DNA of 36,958 nucleotides from CAZOGW01 sp964579415. GTDB lineage: Bacteria; Actinomycetota; Acidimicrobiia; Spongiisociales; UBA5794. Position 1 is the stretch's first letter, and each line of letters opens with the position of its first letter. The notes under the pieces were generated by a model. It did not search any database. It saw only the letters and a program-made list of their open reading frames with translations, and was not told the DNA's origin. This document shows, piece after piece, positions 1 to 7,106 of this stretch. Location of the stretch: contig CAZOGW010000018.1 in assembly GCA_964579415.1 (NCBI GenBank), positions 1 through 36,958 on the forward strand, in the 5' to 3' direction. Made by a program: the position numbers and the translations under genes.

Positions 1-111
1 TCGTCTCCCCCCGGGCTTTGACGGGGGCGGCTGCTTCGTCTCCCCCCGGGCTTTGACGGGGGGAGTACCCCTGCCGGAGGCTTTGCGGAGGCAGGGGGGA
101 GGGGGGTCTTC
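1..111. repeat. Right half of a palindrome-rich dispersed element, cut by the window edge
   Basis: This stretch matches the right half of the complete element at 29488-29679: a C-run/G-run hairpin, a ggaggctttgcg core, and the terminal gaggggggtcttc at 99-111. The block ccccccgggctttgacgggg occurs twice, at 7-26 and 42-61, so part of the element has been duplicated. No coding signal is visible. The next 49 bases (112-160) hold nothing I recognise. Confidence 0.7.
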
Positions 112-160
112 ATCGCGCGCCCTGTACAGCCTGGGGGCAAGCTCATCGCGGCCCTCAGAC

Positions 161-278
161 GAAGACCCCCTCCGTCCGATCGGCTTGCTACGGGACTGCG
201 GACGCGATGCGGTCTGATCGCGCCAGGCCTGCCGATCGGACACCTCCCCCACCGAAGCGGCGGGGGAGGACGAAACCC
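161..278. repeat. Left half of a second palindrome-rich element, running into the gap
   Basis: It begins with gaagaccccctcc (161-173), the terminal inverted repeat also seen at 29488-29500. It then follows the 29488 copy closely by eye, including the ccgatcgg motif, the segment atcgcgccaggc and the hairpin cctccccc...cgggggagg near 243-270. The assembly gap interrupts it at 279. Confidence 0.7.
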
Positions 279-378
279 NNNNNNNNNNNNNNNNNNNNNN
301 NNNNNNNNNNNNNNNNNNNNNNNNNNNNNNNNNNNNNNNNNNNNNNNNNNNNNNNNNNNNNNNNNNNNNNNNNNNNNN
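279..378. other. Assembly gap (100 N)
   Basis: Exactly 100 unknown bases, the usual placeholder for a scaffold gap of unestimated length. The same repeat unit (cgaagcggcgggggaggac) lies on both sides, so a collapsed tandem repeat is the likely cause and the true length is unknown. Confidence 0.95.
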
Positions 379-466
379 GGCCCGACGAAGCGGCGGGGGA
401 GGACGAAACCCGGCCCGACGAAGCGGCGGGGGAGGACGAAACCCGGCCCGACGAAGCGGCGGGGGA
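379..466. repeat. 33-bp tandem repeat next to the gap
   Basis: Two identical 33-bp units (379-411 and 412-444) begin ggcccgacgaagcggcgggg. A third unit from 445 has lost six bases. The sequence just left of the gap (253-278) has the same unit, so the array spans the gap and probably has more copies. One plus-strand frame reads through it as an Asp/Glu-rich 11-residue repeat, but there is no sign that it is translated. Confidence 0.85.
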
Positions 467-497
467 CGAAGCCGCCAGGATTGCGGGGGGTGGACGG

Positions 498-2378
498 TCA
501 GTCTCTGCCGCGGCCTCCTCCGGAGGCTCCTCCGCCGGGGGGCGGGAGCGGGACGGGGGGCGGCGGGGTCAGGTTGGGTGGAGGCGGGAGCTGGGTGGTC
601 CCGGTGTAGAAGCGGGCGATGGTCCGCGACGACCCCTTGCCGGTGAACGTGTAGGCGGTTGAGCCGTCCTGGACCCTGACCACCGTCTGGGCGTTGATCT
701 TGGCCCGGTCGAAGTCGGACAGCTTGAGCCCGCACTCTACGAAGTCGTATACGCCGGGATAGTTCGCCTCGTTGAACCGGACGCCGGCGACGTTGCAGCG
801 CAGGAAGCGCACCGGCACGGTGTCGCCCGGGTCCGGCTTGTGGTTGGCCGGGACCAGCCAACCGTCACCGGCCTCGACCCCCCACCAGATCTGGGTGTCG
901 GTGGCGCCCTTGGCCGGGTTTGACGTGGCCGACGGCTTACCCAGCGCCAGCGACAGGATCACCGGCTCCCCGTTGCCGCGCAGCTTCAGGTTCTTGTACA
1001 GGTACGAGTTGTTGTAGGCGCCGTGGTCGATGGCGACGTCGCCGTTGTTGTAGGCGACGTAGCCGTCGATGACATGGTTGAGGTTGGCCTCACCGGTGGA
1101 GTTGTGCCACACGAAGATGCCGGCAGCGTTGTTGTTGTGGGCCTTGTTGCCGGCGAAGTTCCACACGCCGTGGTCGGAGGAGGGCCACTTGTAGCCGGCG
1201 TTGTCCTTTCCCCCGCCCTGGAAGCCGACGGCCACCGACTCGGTGATGGAATTGTTGAGCCCGGCGCCGAGCTGGAAGGCGGCCCCGGTGTGCTTGCCGG
1301 CGCTGTGCGTGGTGGTGCGGGCGGCGATGGCGCAGATGTAGCGGATGTTGTGGCTGGCGTTGCAGTCACGATCGTTGGCCGGGCAGACGTCCCCGGTCGA
1401 CTCGTCCCACCAGTACGCCTCGGCACGGGTGTCGAAGGCGATGGTGTCCTTGAACGTGACCCCGTGCGACCCGTGGGGCACGAAGGCGTGTCCGTCGGCG
1501 TCGCGGATGAGGACCCCTTCGACTACCGAGCCCACCGACCCGGCGCCACTGAGGTGGAAATGCAGGGCGTAGCGGCCGGTCTTGTCGTCGGAGCGCCCGG
1601 TGCGGGGGTCGTAGCCGAGGAAGTCGGGTGACATGAAACGCAACTCGGCGTGTTTCACCACCTGGGGCTTGGTCGACTTGACGAAGATATGGGACTTGCC
1701 GGCGGCGGTCCCCTGGATACGGACGTTGCGGGTCAGGTTGAGCAGCTCGGTCTTGTAGCCGTGGGTGTTGGCGGCGGGCACCCCGGCGGCGGAGGTGATG
1801 GTCCGGAAGTTGCCGTAGTCACCCGGCGCGTTGGGGGCGGCGACGATGGTGTCACCCGAGGTCCAGTCCGCCGCCCAGGCATAGCTCCACGACGTCCGCT
1901 CGCTTCCGTGGATGTCGAGCTGGCCGGCATCGACGACCCACAACCCGACGTCGCTGGCCACCGGTACCGAGCCGCCGCCCTTGAACTTGGATTCGTTGAT
2001 CCCGGTGAAGGTGAGGGTGTGGACCACGCTCTTCGACGCGGGCCGCATCCGCAGGGTGCCCTTGACGATGATGTTGGCGGTACTGGTGATTGCGGTGGTC
2101 TTGGTGGGGTCGAACTGCCACACCTGACCGGCGGGAACCGTGCAGCCCTGGGCGCAGTCGGCCTGCGTGATCGTCTTCACCTGACCCGGGATCGGGTCGC
2201 GGTCCCGCTGCGCCAGGGCGCCGGGGACCACGGCGAAGACGCAGGCCGCCACCAAGGCGACCACGATCGATAGTTGAAGCAGTGGGCGGGCCTCCCGATC
2301 CCGCCGGGACCGGAGCCCCGGATCACTCCCCGGTTGTGATCGACGACCGAACATGATCAAGCCCAGCAAGGCTTTCAT
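498..2378 (-). CDS. Secreted G8-domain / parallel beta-helix protein, CEMIP/TMEM2-like (copy 1)
   Basis: 626 residues. The ATG at 2378 follows a strong ribosome site (gggaggaattgtc); an upstream in-frame extension lacks one. A basic N-terminus and a hydrophobic segment (about residues 33-53) end at an ALA-Q cleavage-like site. A G8 domain follows (VPAGQVWQFDP, then VKGTLRMRP), then right-handed beta-helix repeats. The segments LNLTRNVRIQG, GRYALHFHLSG and HGVTFKDTIAFDT resemble the core of vertebrate CEMIP and TMEM2, which bind and depolymerise hyaluronan. Cysteine pairs (ADCAQGC, VCPANDRDC) suit an exported protein. The C-terminal tail is Pro- and Gly-rich. It is a close paralogue of the gene at 2575-4329 and lies downstream of it. 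Export is well supported; hyaluronidase-like activity is inference, and the real substrate is probably a bacterial or algal polysaccharide. Confidence 0.88.
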   Translation of the reverse strand: MKALLGLIMFGRRSQPGSDPGLRSRRDREARPLLQLSIVVALVAACVFAVVPGALAQRDRDPIPGQVKTITQADCAQGCTVPAGQVWQFDPTKTTAITSTANIIVKGTLRMRPASKSVVHTLTFTGINESKFKGGGSVPVASDVGLWVVDAGQLDIHGSERTSWSYAWAADWTSGDTIVAAPNAPGDYGNFRTITSAAGVPAANTHGYKTELLNLTRNVRIQGTAAGKSHIFVKSTKPQVVKHAELRFMSPDFLGYDPRTGRSDDKTGRYALHFHLSGAGSVGSVVEGVLIRDADGHAFVPHGSHGVTFKDTIAFDTRAEAYWWDESTGDVCPANDRDCNASHNIRYICAIAARTTTHSAGKHTGAAFQLGAGLNNSITESVAVGFQGGGKDNAGYKWPSSDHGVWNFAGNKAHNNNAAGIFVWHNSTGEANLNHVIDGYVAYNNGDVAIDHGAYNNSYLYKNLKLRGNGEPVILSLALGKPSATSNPAKGATDTQIWWGVEAGDGWLVPANHKPDPGDTVPVRFLRCNVAGVRFNEANYPGVYDFVECGLKLSDFDRAKINAQTVVRVQDGSTAYTFTGKGSSRTIARFYTGTTQLPPPPNLTPPPPVPLPPPGGGASGGGRGRD

Positions 2379-2454
2379 GACAATTCCTCCCGTGTCACGG
2401 ATCTGGCGGCGCCGCCCACGCCGGGCGACTGTCGACACGGCCCGTCTGCCGCGT

Positions 2455-2505
2455 CGAACCTCGTCCTTCCGCACGGGTCAGGGTTCTCCCCCCGACCATC
2501 CGTGC
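2455..2505 (-). promoter_or_regulatory. Structured leader RNA: hairpin plus conserved 17-mer
   Basis: Just after the predicted start point the transcript can fold with GCACG pairing CGTGC (2505-2501 with 2475-2471), plus inner GGTC/GACC and GGG/CCC pairs. It is followed directly by CGGAAGGACGAGGTTCG (2471-2455). The other G8 gene has the same order: hairpin, then a 17-mer differing at two positions, at the same distance from the start codon. No known riboswitch class was recognised. Confidence 0.45.
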
Positions 2506-2508
2506 GAG

Positions 2509-2538
2509 AACCTAGTCGGCAGAACAACCCGACTTCAA
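2509..2538 (-). promoter_or_regulatory. Promoter of the copy 1 G8 gene
   Basis: On the minus strand TTGAAG (2538-2533) and TAGGTT (2514-2509) are 18 bases apart, a good match to a housekeeping-sigma promoter. Transcription would start near 2502 and give a leader of about 125 bases. The gene at 2575-4329 has a comparable promoter. Confidence 0.55.
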
Positions 2539-2574
2539 GCAGACCGGGTGGCTCCAGCGACTCGTCGGTGCGTA

Positions 2575-4329
2575 TCACGGCTTCGCCGGTGGTGGTGGTG
2601 TCGGGTCCGGCGGGGGTGGTGGTTTCGTCGAGCCCTTGAAGAACGGCTGGATCGGAACGGCGGCTCCCTTGCCGGTGAACTTGTAGGCGGTGGAGCCGTC
2701 CTGCACTCGCACCACCGTGCCCGGATTGATCCCGGCACGCAGGAACTGGGAGATCTTCAGGCCGCACTCGACGAAGTCGTAACGGCCCGCATTGCCGGTC
2801 TCGGCGAAGTCGACGGCCTTGAACTTGCAGTTGACGAACCGCACCGGCCGGGTGCTGTCGGAGGGCTTGTGGCTCTGCGGCGAGAGGACCCCGCCGGCGG
2901 CGTTCACCGCCAGCCACTGCTGGGTGTCGGTGGCACCCTGAGAAGCCGAAGTCGCCGCCGACTTCTTCCCCAGTGCGTGCGACACGATGGCCGGGTCCTT
3001 GTTGCCCCGCAGCTTGATGTTCTTGTAGACGTACGAGTTGTTGTAGGCACCGTGGTCGATGCCGGCGCCGGCGTTGTAGTAGGCCTGGAAGCCGTCGATG
3101 ACATGGTTCTGCTTGGTGATGCCGCCGGTGTTCTGCCATACGAAGATCCCGGAGGCCTGGTTGTTGTGGGCCCTGTTGGCCACGAAGTGCCAGACGCCGT
3201 GGTCCTTCGACGGCCACTTGTACCCGGCGTTGTCCTTGCCGCCGGCCCGCATCCCCACCGCCACCGAGCGGGTGATCGAGTTGTTGCGCCCGGCGCCGAG
3301 TTGGAAGGCGGCCCCGGTGTGCTTCCCGGCGCTGTGAGTCGTGGTGCCGGCGGCGATGGCACAGATGTACCGGATGTTGTGGCTGGCGTTGCAGTCCGGC
3401 TTGCCGGCGGGGCACACGTCTCCGGTCGACTCGTCCCACCAGTAGGCCTCACCGCGGGTCTTGTAGGCGATGGTGTGCTTGAACGTGACACCGTGCGACC
3501 CGTGGGGCACGAAGGCATGGCCGTCGGCATCGCGCACCACCACCCCTTCCACGATCGAGCCCACCGAGCCCTTCCCGCTCATGTGGAAGTGGAGGGCGTA
3601 ACGCCCGGTCTTGTCGTCGGTGCGGCCCGTCCTCGGGTCACGATTGAGGAAGTCGGGGGACATGTACCGCAACTCGGCGTACTTGACCACCTGGGGCCGC
3701 GAGGACTTGATGAAGATGTGGGCCTTGCCGGCGGCGGTGCCGCGGATACGCACGTTGCGGGTGAGGTTGAGCAACTCGGTGCGGTAGTTGTAGGTGTTGC
3801 GGGCAGGGACCTGGGACGCCTTGTCCACCTGGGTGAAGCCGTACCGGTTGGGCGTGTTGGGAGCGGCGACGATGTTGTCGGCGGCCTTCCACCCCGGGTT
3901 CCATGCGTAGGCCCACGCCTTCTTCTTGGAGCCGCGGATGTCCAGCTTGCCGGAGCCCATCACCCAGAGGCCGACGTCGGAGGCGATGACCTTCGAGCCG
4001 CCGCCGACCAACTCGGACTCGTCGATTCCCTTGAAGGTGAGGGTATGGACCACCTTGGCAGAAGACGGGCGCATTCGCAGGGTTCCCCGCACCACGATGT
4101 TGCCGGTGCTCGTGATCGACTGTGACTTGCCTGGGTTGAACTGCCACACCTCCCCGGCGGGGATGGTGCATCCCTTGGCGCAGTCGGACTGTTTGATGGT
4201 CTTCACCGCCGCCGCCGCCTCCGGCGCCCTTGCCACCACGAGCCCGCCGATGAGGAGCAACGCCACGCCGATGGCAGAGAGCCGGCGCCGATGGGGGGAC
4301 ACTGCTGCGCTCGAGGCCGGGATGCTCAC
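2575..4329 (-). CDS. Secreted G8-domain / parallel beta-helix protein, CEMIP/TMEM2-like (copy 2)
   Basis: 584 residues from a GTG at 4329 with an AAGGA ribosome site. Residues 1-40 form a signal peptide (RRR, then GVALLLIGGLVVA, then an AAAA cleavage region). The G8 domain starts at VKTIKQSDCAKGC and includes IPAGEVWQFNP. The beta-helix region carries LNLTRNVRIRG, GRYALHFHMSG and GSHGVTFKHTIAY, the last with the repeated tryptophans of AYWWDESTGD. The tail is Pro-rich (KPPPPPDPTPPPP). Most of the chain matches copy 1, including all cysteines, so the pair arose by duplication. It is the first gene of the minus-strand pair, and 197 bases with a separate promoter lie before copy 1. It may be a secreted polysaccharide-binding or depolymerising protein by analogy with CEMIP; this is not shown by sequence alone. 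Confidence 0.88.
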   Translation of the reverse strand: MSIPASSAAVSPHRRRLSAIGVALLLIGGLVVARAPEAAAAVKTIKQSDCAKGCTIPAGEVWQFNPGKSQSITSTGNIVVRGTLRMRPSSAKVVHTLTFKGIDESELVGGGSKVIASDVGLWVMGSGKLDIRGSKKKAWAYAWNPGWKAADNIVAAPNTPNRYGFTQVDKASQVPARNTYNYRTELLNLTRNVRIRGTAAGKAHIFIKSSRPQVVKYAELRYMSPDFLNRDPRTGRTDDKTGRYALHFHMSGKGSVGSIVEGVVVRDADGHAFVPHGSHGVTFKHTIAYKTRGEAYWWDESTGDVCPAGKPDCNASHNIRYICAIAAGTTTHSAGKHTGAAFQLGAGRNNSITRSVAVGMRAGGKDNAGYKWPSKDHGVWHFVANRAHNNQASGIFVWQNTGGITKQNHVIDGFQAYYNAGAGIDHGAYNNSYVYKNIKLRGNKDPAIVSHALGKKSAATSASQGATDTQQWLAVNAAGGVLSPQSHKPSDSTRPVRFVNCKFKAVDFAETGNAGRYDFVECGLKISQFLRAGINPGTVVRVQDGSTAYKFTGKGAAVPIQPFFKGSTKPPPPPDPTPPPPAKP

Positions 4330-4404
4330 GATGGGTCCTTGGTTGTCGCTACGCCGTCAGTGCCACCCGCCTGGGTGACGCCCCGGGCGCGACCACAGCC
4401 GTAC

Positions 4405-4453
4405 CGATCCTCGCCCTTCCGTGCCTGCGCCGGGCGGGGAGACCCCGGCAGGC
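4405..4453 (-). promoter_or_regulatory. Structured leader RNA of the copy 2 G8 gene
   Basis: The minus-strand transcript has GCCTGC (4453-4448) pairing GCAGGC (4428-4423) around an inner CGGGG-TCT-CCCCG hairpin (4447-4435). The conserved element CGGAAGGGCGAGGATCG (4421-4405) follows. It lies 75 bases before the start codon, compared with 76 in copy 1. Confidence 0.45.
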
Positions 4454-4459
4454 GCCATG

Positions 4460-4487
4460 AAACTAGTGGAGATCGGTGTTTTGGCAA
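4460..4487 (-). promoter_or_regulatory. Promoter of the copy 2 G8 gene
   Basis: On the minus strand TTGCCA (4487-4482) and TAGTTT (4465-4460) are 16 bases apart. The bases around the -10 box (ACTAGKTT) are the same as in the copy 1 promoter, which supports both. Confidence 0.5.
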
Positions 4488-4494
4488 CTGGAGG

Positions 4495-4529
4495 TACTTG
4501 GCACTTGGCACTTGGCACTTGGTACTTGG
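4495..4529. repeat. Heptamer tandem repeat, TACTTGG/CACTTGG x5
   Basis: Five direct 7-bp units: TACTTGG, three CACTTGG, then TACTTGG. They lie between the divergent G8 and membrane-protein genes, next to the minus-strand promoter. They belong to a family of 7-bp arrays that recur at operon boundaries in this window. Confidence 0.9.
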
Positions 4530-4544
4530 TCGTACGCCACCAGT

Positions 4545-4565
4545 AATACTGAATACTGAATACTC
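4545..4565. repeat. Heptamer tandem repeat, AATACTG x3
   Basis: Two AATACTG units and one AATACTC, 15 bases after the TACTTGG array. The unit has the same length as its neighbour's but a different sequence. It is the reverse complement, in another phase, of the CAGTATT array at 16842. Confidence 0.85.
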
Positions 4566-4610
4566 CCTCCCACTTTGTCTACGCGGCCCTGTCGCCGATA
4601 CTCCTTCTCC

Positions 4611-5528
4611 GTGGAGCGCTTCTTCTCCGACCTGATCGCCTCGGACGCCTTCCGGCTGGGACTGGCGGCCGGAGGCGTGGGCGTCCTGCTGGCGGCTCTG
4701 GTCCGGCTGATGGCTCCGGGACGGCCCGCCCCCATCGGCGGGCTGCTCTTCGCCGCGGCGTCGCTGGGGGTGTTGTGGGACCAGTTCGCCATGCCGGTGT
4801 GGGTGGCGGCGGGTGCCGGGCTGATGGCGCTGGCCGCCATGATCATCCCCGGCTGGCCGGCCCGGGCCGTGGCCATGCTGCCGGGCGCCGCGGTCATCGT
4901 CATCCTCGGCGAGATACCGGCCGGCGTCCCCGACGTGTTCCTCGTGCTGGCCCTGGCCGGGTGCGCCTCCGCCGTGGTCGACTTCGACGAGGCGCACCGC
5001 GACGGGGCCCTCGGACTCCCCCTCCTCGGCCTCGCCGTCGTCGGGGTGATCCTCACCGTGCCCGACACCGAACGGGCCGGTGCGCTACTCGGCGTCGCCT
5101 TCCCCATGGCGCTGGCGGGCTGGCCGCTGCGGCTGGCGTCGCTCGGCCCCGGCGGCGCGGCGGCGGTGGCGGCACTGGGATGGGTCGCCGCGCTGGCGGG
5201 CGGAGCCCGGGCCGGAGCGACGGTGGGAGCCCTCGCCTCGCTGGGGATCCTGCTGGCGGAGCCGGTGGGACGCCGCCTCGCCCGGCGCCGGCCCACCGCC
5301 CTCGAAGTGCTCAGCAGATCACCGGGCGTCGGGGCGGTGGTGATCGGCCTCATCCAGACGGCGCTGGTCCTGGGCGCCTCCCGCATCGCCGGCATGCAGC
5401 GGAACCTGCTACCCGCCCTCGCCATCGCCATCGTGGTACTGGGCCTGGGCGTGGTGGTTGCCGCCGCCCCCGCCGGCAGGGCGGCGGGGGCCGATACCGA
5501 CCCCACCCCCCTATCCTCCCCGGAATGA
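4611..5528 (+). CDS. Polytopic membrane protein of unknown function
   Basis: About 305 residues from a GTG at 4611; a TTG at 4575 in the same frame would add 12 residues, and neither has a clear ribosome site. About nine or ten hydrophobic segments fill the protein, for example LGLAAGGVGVLLAALV near the start, VAMLPGAAVIVIL in the middle and LALAIVVLGLGVVV-like sequence near the end. Loops are short and few polar residues lie in the helices, so no transport or catalytic motif can be named. Its stop overlaps the next start in ATGA, so it is translationally coupled to the SGNH-like protein that follows; the two probably act together at the membrane. I do not recognise the family. Confidence 0.75.
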   Translation: MERFFSDLIASDAFRLGLAAGGVGVLLAALVRLMAPGRPAPIGGLLFAAASLGVLWDQFAMPVWVAAGAGLMALAAMIIPGWPARAVAMLPGAAVIVILGEIPAGVPDVFLVLALAGCASAVVDFDEAHRDGALGLPLLGLAVVGVILTVPDTERAGALLGVAFPMALAGWPLRLASLGPGGAAAVAALGWVAALAGGARAGATVGALASLGILLAEPVGRRLARRRPTALEVLSRSPGVGAVVIGLIQTALVLGASRIAGMQRNLLPALAIAIVVLGLGVVVAAAPAGRAAGADTDPTPLSSPE

Positions 5529-6976
5529 GGTCACGGTGGGGAGGCACCATCCGGCGTAGTGCGGCGCTGTTCGCCGTCACCTTCGCCCTGCTCGCTCTCG
5601 TCGCCGCCCCCGCCACCGCCCAGCGGGAGCGGCAGCAGCGCCAGGCCAACTGCGAGCAGTCCACCACGGGCAAGACACCCCTCACCGACCTCGGGTCCGG
5701 CGAGTACCAGGGTGCCCAGGGTGGCCTGTACCCGCAGGGCTCCAACGACATCCCCGACGCCCACCTGGCGCTGGGCCTCTCCAAGGCGGCCGCCATCACG
5801 CCGCGGGATGCCTCGGGTGCGCCCGCCGCCGACGGCAAGATCGGGTTCGCCGCCATCGGCTACTCCAACATCCACCGCGCTTTCGGCGCCTTCGCCGGCG
5901 ACCTGCGCAACCGAGGCGGCGTGGCACAGGAGGTCGCCTTCCTCAACGGCGCCCAGGGCGGCGCCGACATGGCGGAGTGGGTCGACCCGCGGGAACGTGC
6001 CTGGGACGTCCTCGACAGCGTCGTCAGCGAGGCCGGCGTGACTCCGCAACAGGTTCAGGCGGTCTGGGTGTCGCTCACCGACACCATCGAGGGATCCGTC
6101 CCGCCGTTCCCCGACCACGCCCTCGGGTTCGCCGACGACCTCACCAGCGTGCTGCAGATGCTCCAGGACGAGTTCCCCAACCTCCAGGTCGCCTACCTGT
6201 CGACCCGGGAATACGGCGGCTACAACACCGAGAGCTCCCCCAGCCCGGAGCCGCTGGCCTACGAGGAGGCCTTCGGCGTCAAGTGGGCCATCGAGAGGCA
6301 GATGAACGGCGAAGCCGGCCTCAACACCGACCCCACCCGGGGCGAGGTGGAGGTGCCCTGGATGGTGTGGGGCCCCTACCTGTGGGCCGACGGGACCTCG
6401 CCCCGCTCCGACGGCCTCACCTGGTCCTGCAGCGACTTCCGCGGCGACGGGGTGCACCCCGACAACCGCGGCAACCTCAAGTACGGCGGTCTCATCGCCG
6501 ACTTCTTCCAGGCCGAGCCCACCGCGGCATGGATGTTCACCGGTCGTGAGCTGCCCGACCTCCCCGATGGCGGCACCCCGACGCCGCCACCGAGCACCAT
6601 CGCCCCCGGCGGCGGCAGCGGTGACGAGGAGGAGGCTGGTGAGGACGCCACCGGGCAGGAGGACCTGACCGAGGACGAGCGCCGCCGCCAGGAGCGTGAC
6701 CAGCGGCGCCAGGAACGCCGCGACCGCGAGCAGGAGGGCTCCGGGTCCTCGACGACCGCGCCTCCGCCCACCACCGATCCCGGCGACGGTGCAGCCACCA
6801 CCGCGGCGCCCCCCGATTCGACGGAGCCCCCCGGCGACGCCGTCCCCCTCACCCGGGAGACCGGGAGCGTGCCCCCCATCGTCTGGATCCTCATCGGAGC
6901 CGGCGGCGCTCTCGGCATCGCCGCCATCGCCGTCCTCGTCGCCCGTCGCGGCGGGAACGCCGGGCCCGGCACCTGA
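5525..6976 (+). CDS. Exported, membrane-anchored SGNH-hydrolase-like protein
   Basis: 483 residues; the ATG overlaps the previous stop (ATGA). An N-terminal signal (RRSAALFAVTFALLALVAAPATA) precedes the catalytic region. Likely SGNH blocks are GFAAIGYSN (nucleophile serine candidate), FLNGAQGGADM, VWVSLTDT and GDGVHPDNRGNLKYG, which holds the D-x-x-H-like pair. The order and the C-terminal HPD motif fit the GDSL/SGNH fold, which cleaves or transfers acyl esters on lipids or sugars. A linker rich in Pro, Thr and charged residues (including a run of RRQERRDREQ type) leads to one C-terminal membrane helix (PPIVWILIGAGGALGIAAIAVLV) and a short basic tail. The enzyme domain therefore faces outward on a stalk. 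The substrate is unknown; O-acyl groups on the surface glycan are a guess from context. Confidence 0.8.
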   Translation: MRSRWGGTIRRSAALFAVTFALLALVAAPATAQRERQQRQANCEQSTTGKTPLTDLGSGEYQGAQGGLYPQGSNDIPDAHLALGLSKAAAITPRDASGAPAADGKIGFAAIGYSNIHRAFGAFAGDLRNRGGVAQEVAFLNGAQGGADMAEWVDPRERAWDVLDSVVSEAGVTPQQVQAVWVSLTDTIEGSVPPFPDHALGFADDLTSVLQMLQDEFPNLQVAYLSTREYGGYNTESSPSPEPLAYEEAFGVKWAIERQMNGEAGLNTDPTRGEVEVPWMVWGPYLWADGTSPRSDGLTWSCSDFRGDGVHPDNRGNLKYGGLIADFFQAEPTAAWMFTGRELPDLPDGGTPTPPPSTIAPGGGSGDEEEAGEDATGQEDLTEDERRRQERDQRRQERRDREQEGSGSSTTAPPPTTDPGDGAATTAAPPDSTEPPGDAVPLTRETGSVPPIVWILIGAGGALGIAAIAVLVARRGGNAGPGT

Positions 6977-7106
6977 GCCGGCCGGCACATTCCCGGCTTT
7001 CTCCGAATAGGTCGAGCGGCCTACGGGGAGGGCAGATCCCGGCACTACGATGGCCTCCCGAGGCGCCACAGCGCCGTTTCGTTCGAAGTCATCCAGGAGG
7101 TCCGCG

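Noticed and set aside
207..662. Open plus-strand frame across the gap with an Asp/Glu-rich repeat peptide
   Set aside because: It is made of dispersed and tandem repeat DNA and unknown bases, has no ribosome site, and runs into the end of a well-supported minus-strand gene.
2455..2505. Known riboswitch (ydaO or c-di-GMP type) in the G8 leader
   Set aside because: Parts such as GGGGGGAGAACCC recall ydaO, but the other conserved segments of those classes are absent.
2353..4125. Long plus-strand open frame opposite the second G8 gene
   Set aside because: It is the mirror of a GC-rich coding strand; the opposite strand has a signal peptide, G8 domain and a paralogue, while this frame has no recognisable protein.
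4495..4529. Heptamer arrays as CRISPR-like repeats
   Set aside because: Units are 7 bp in direct contact without spacers, and there are no cas genes.
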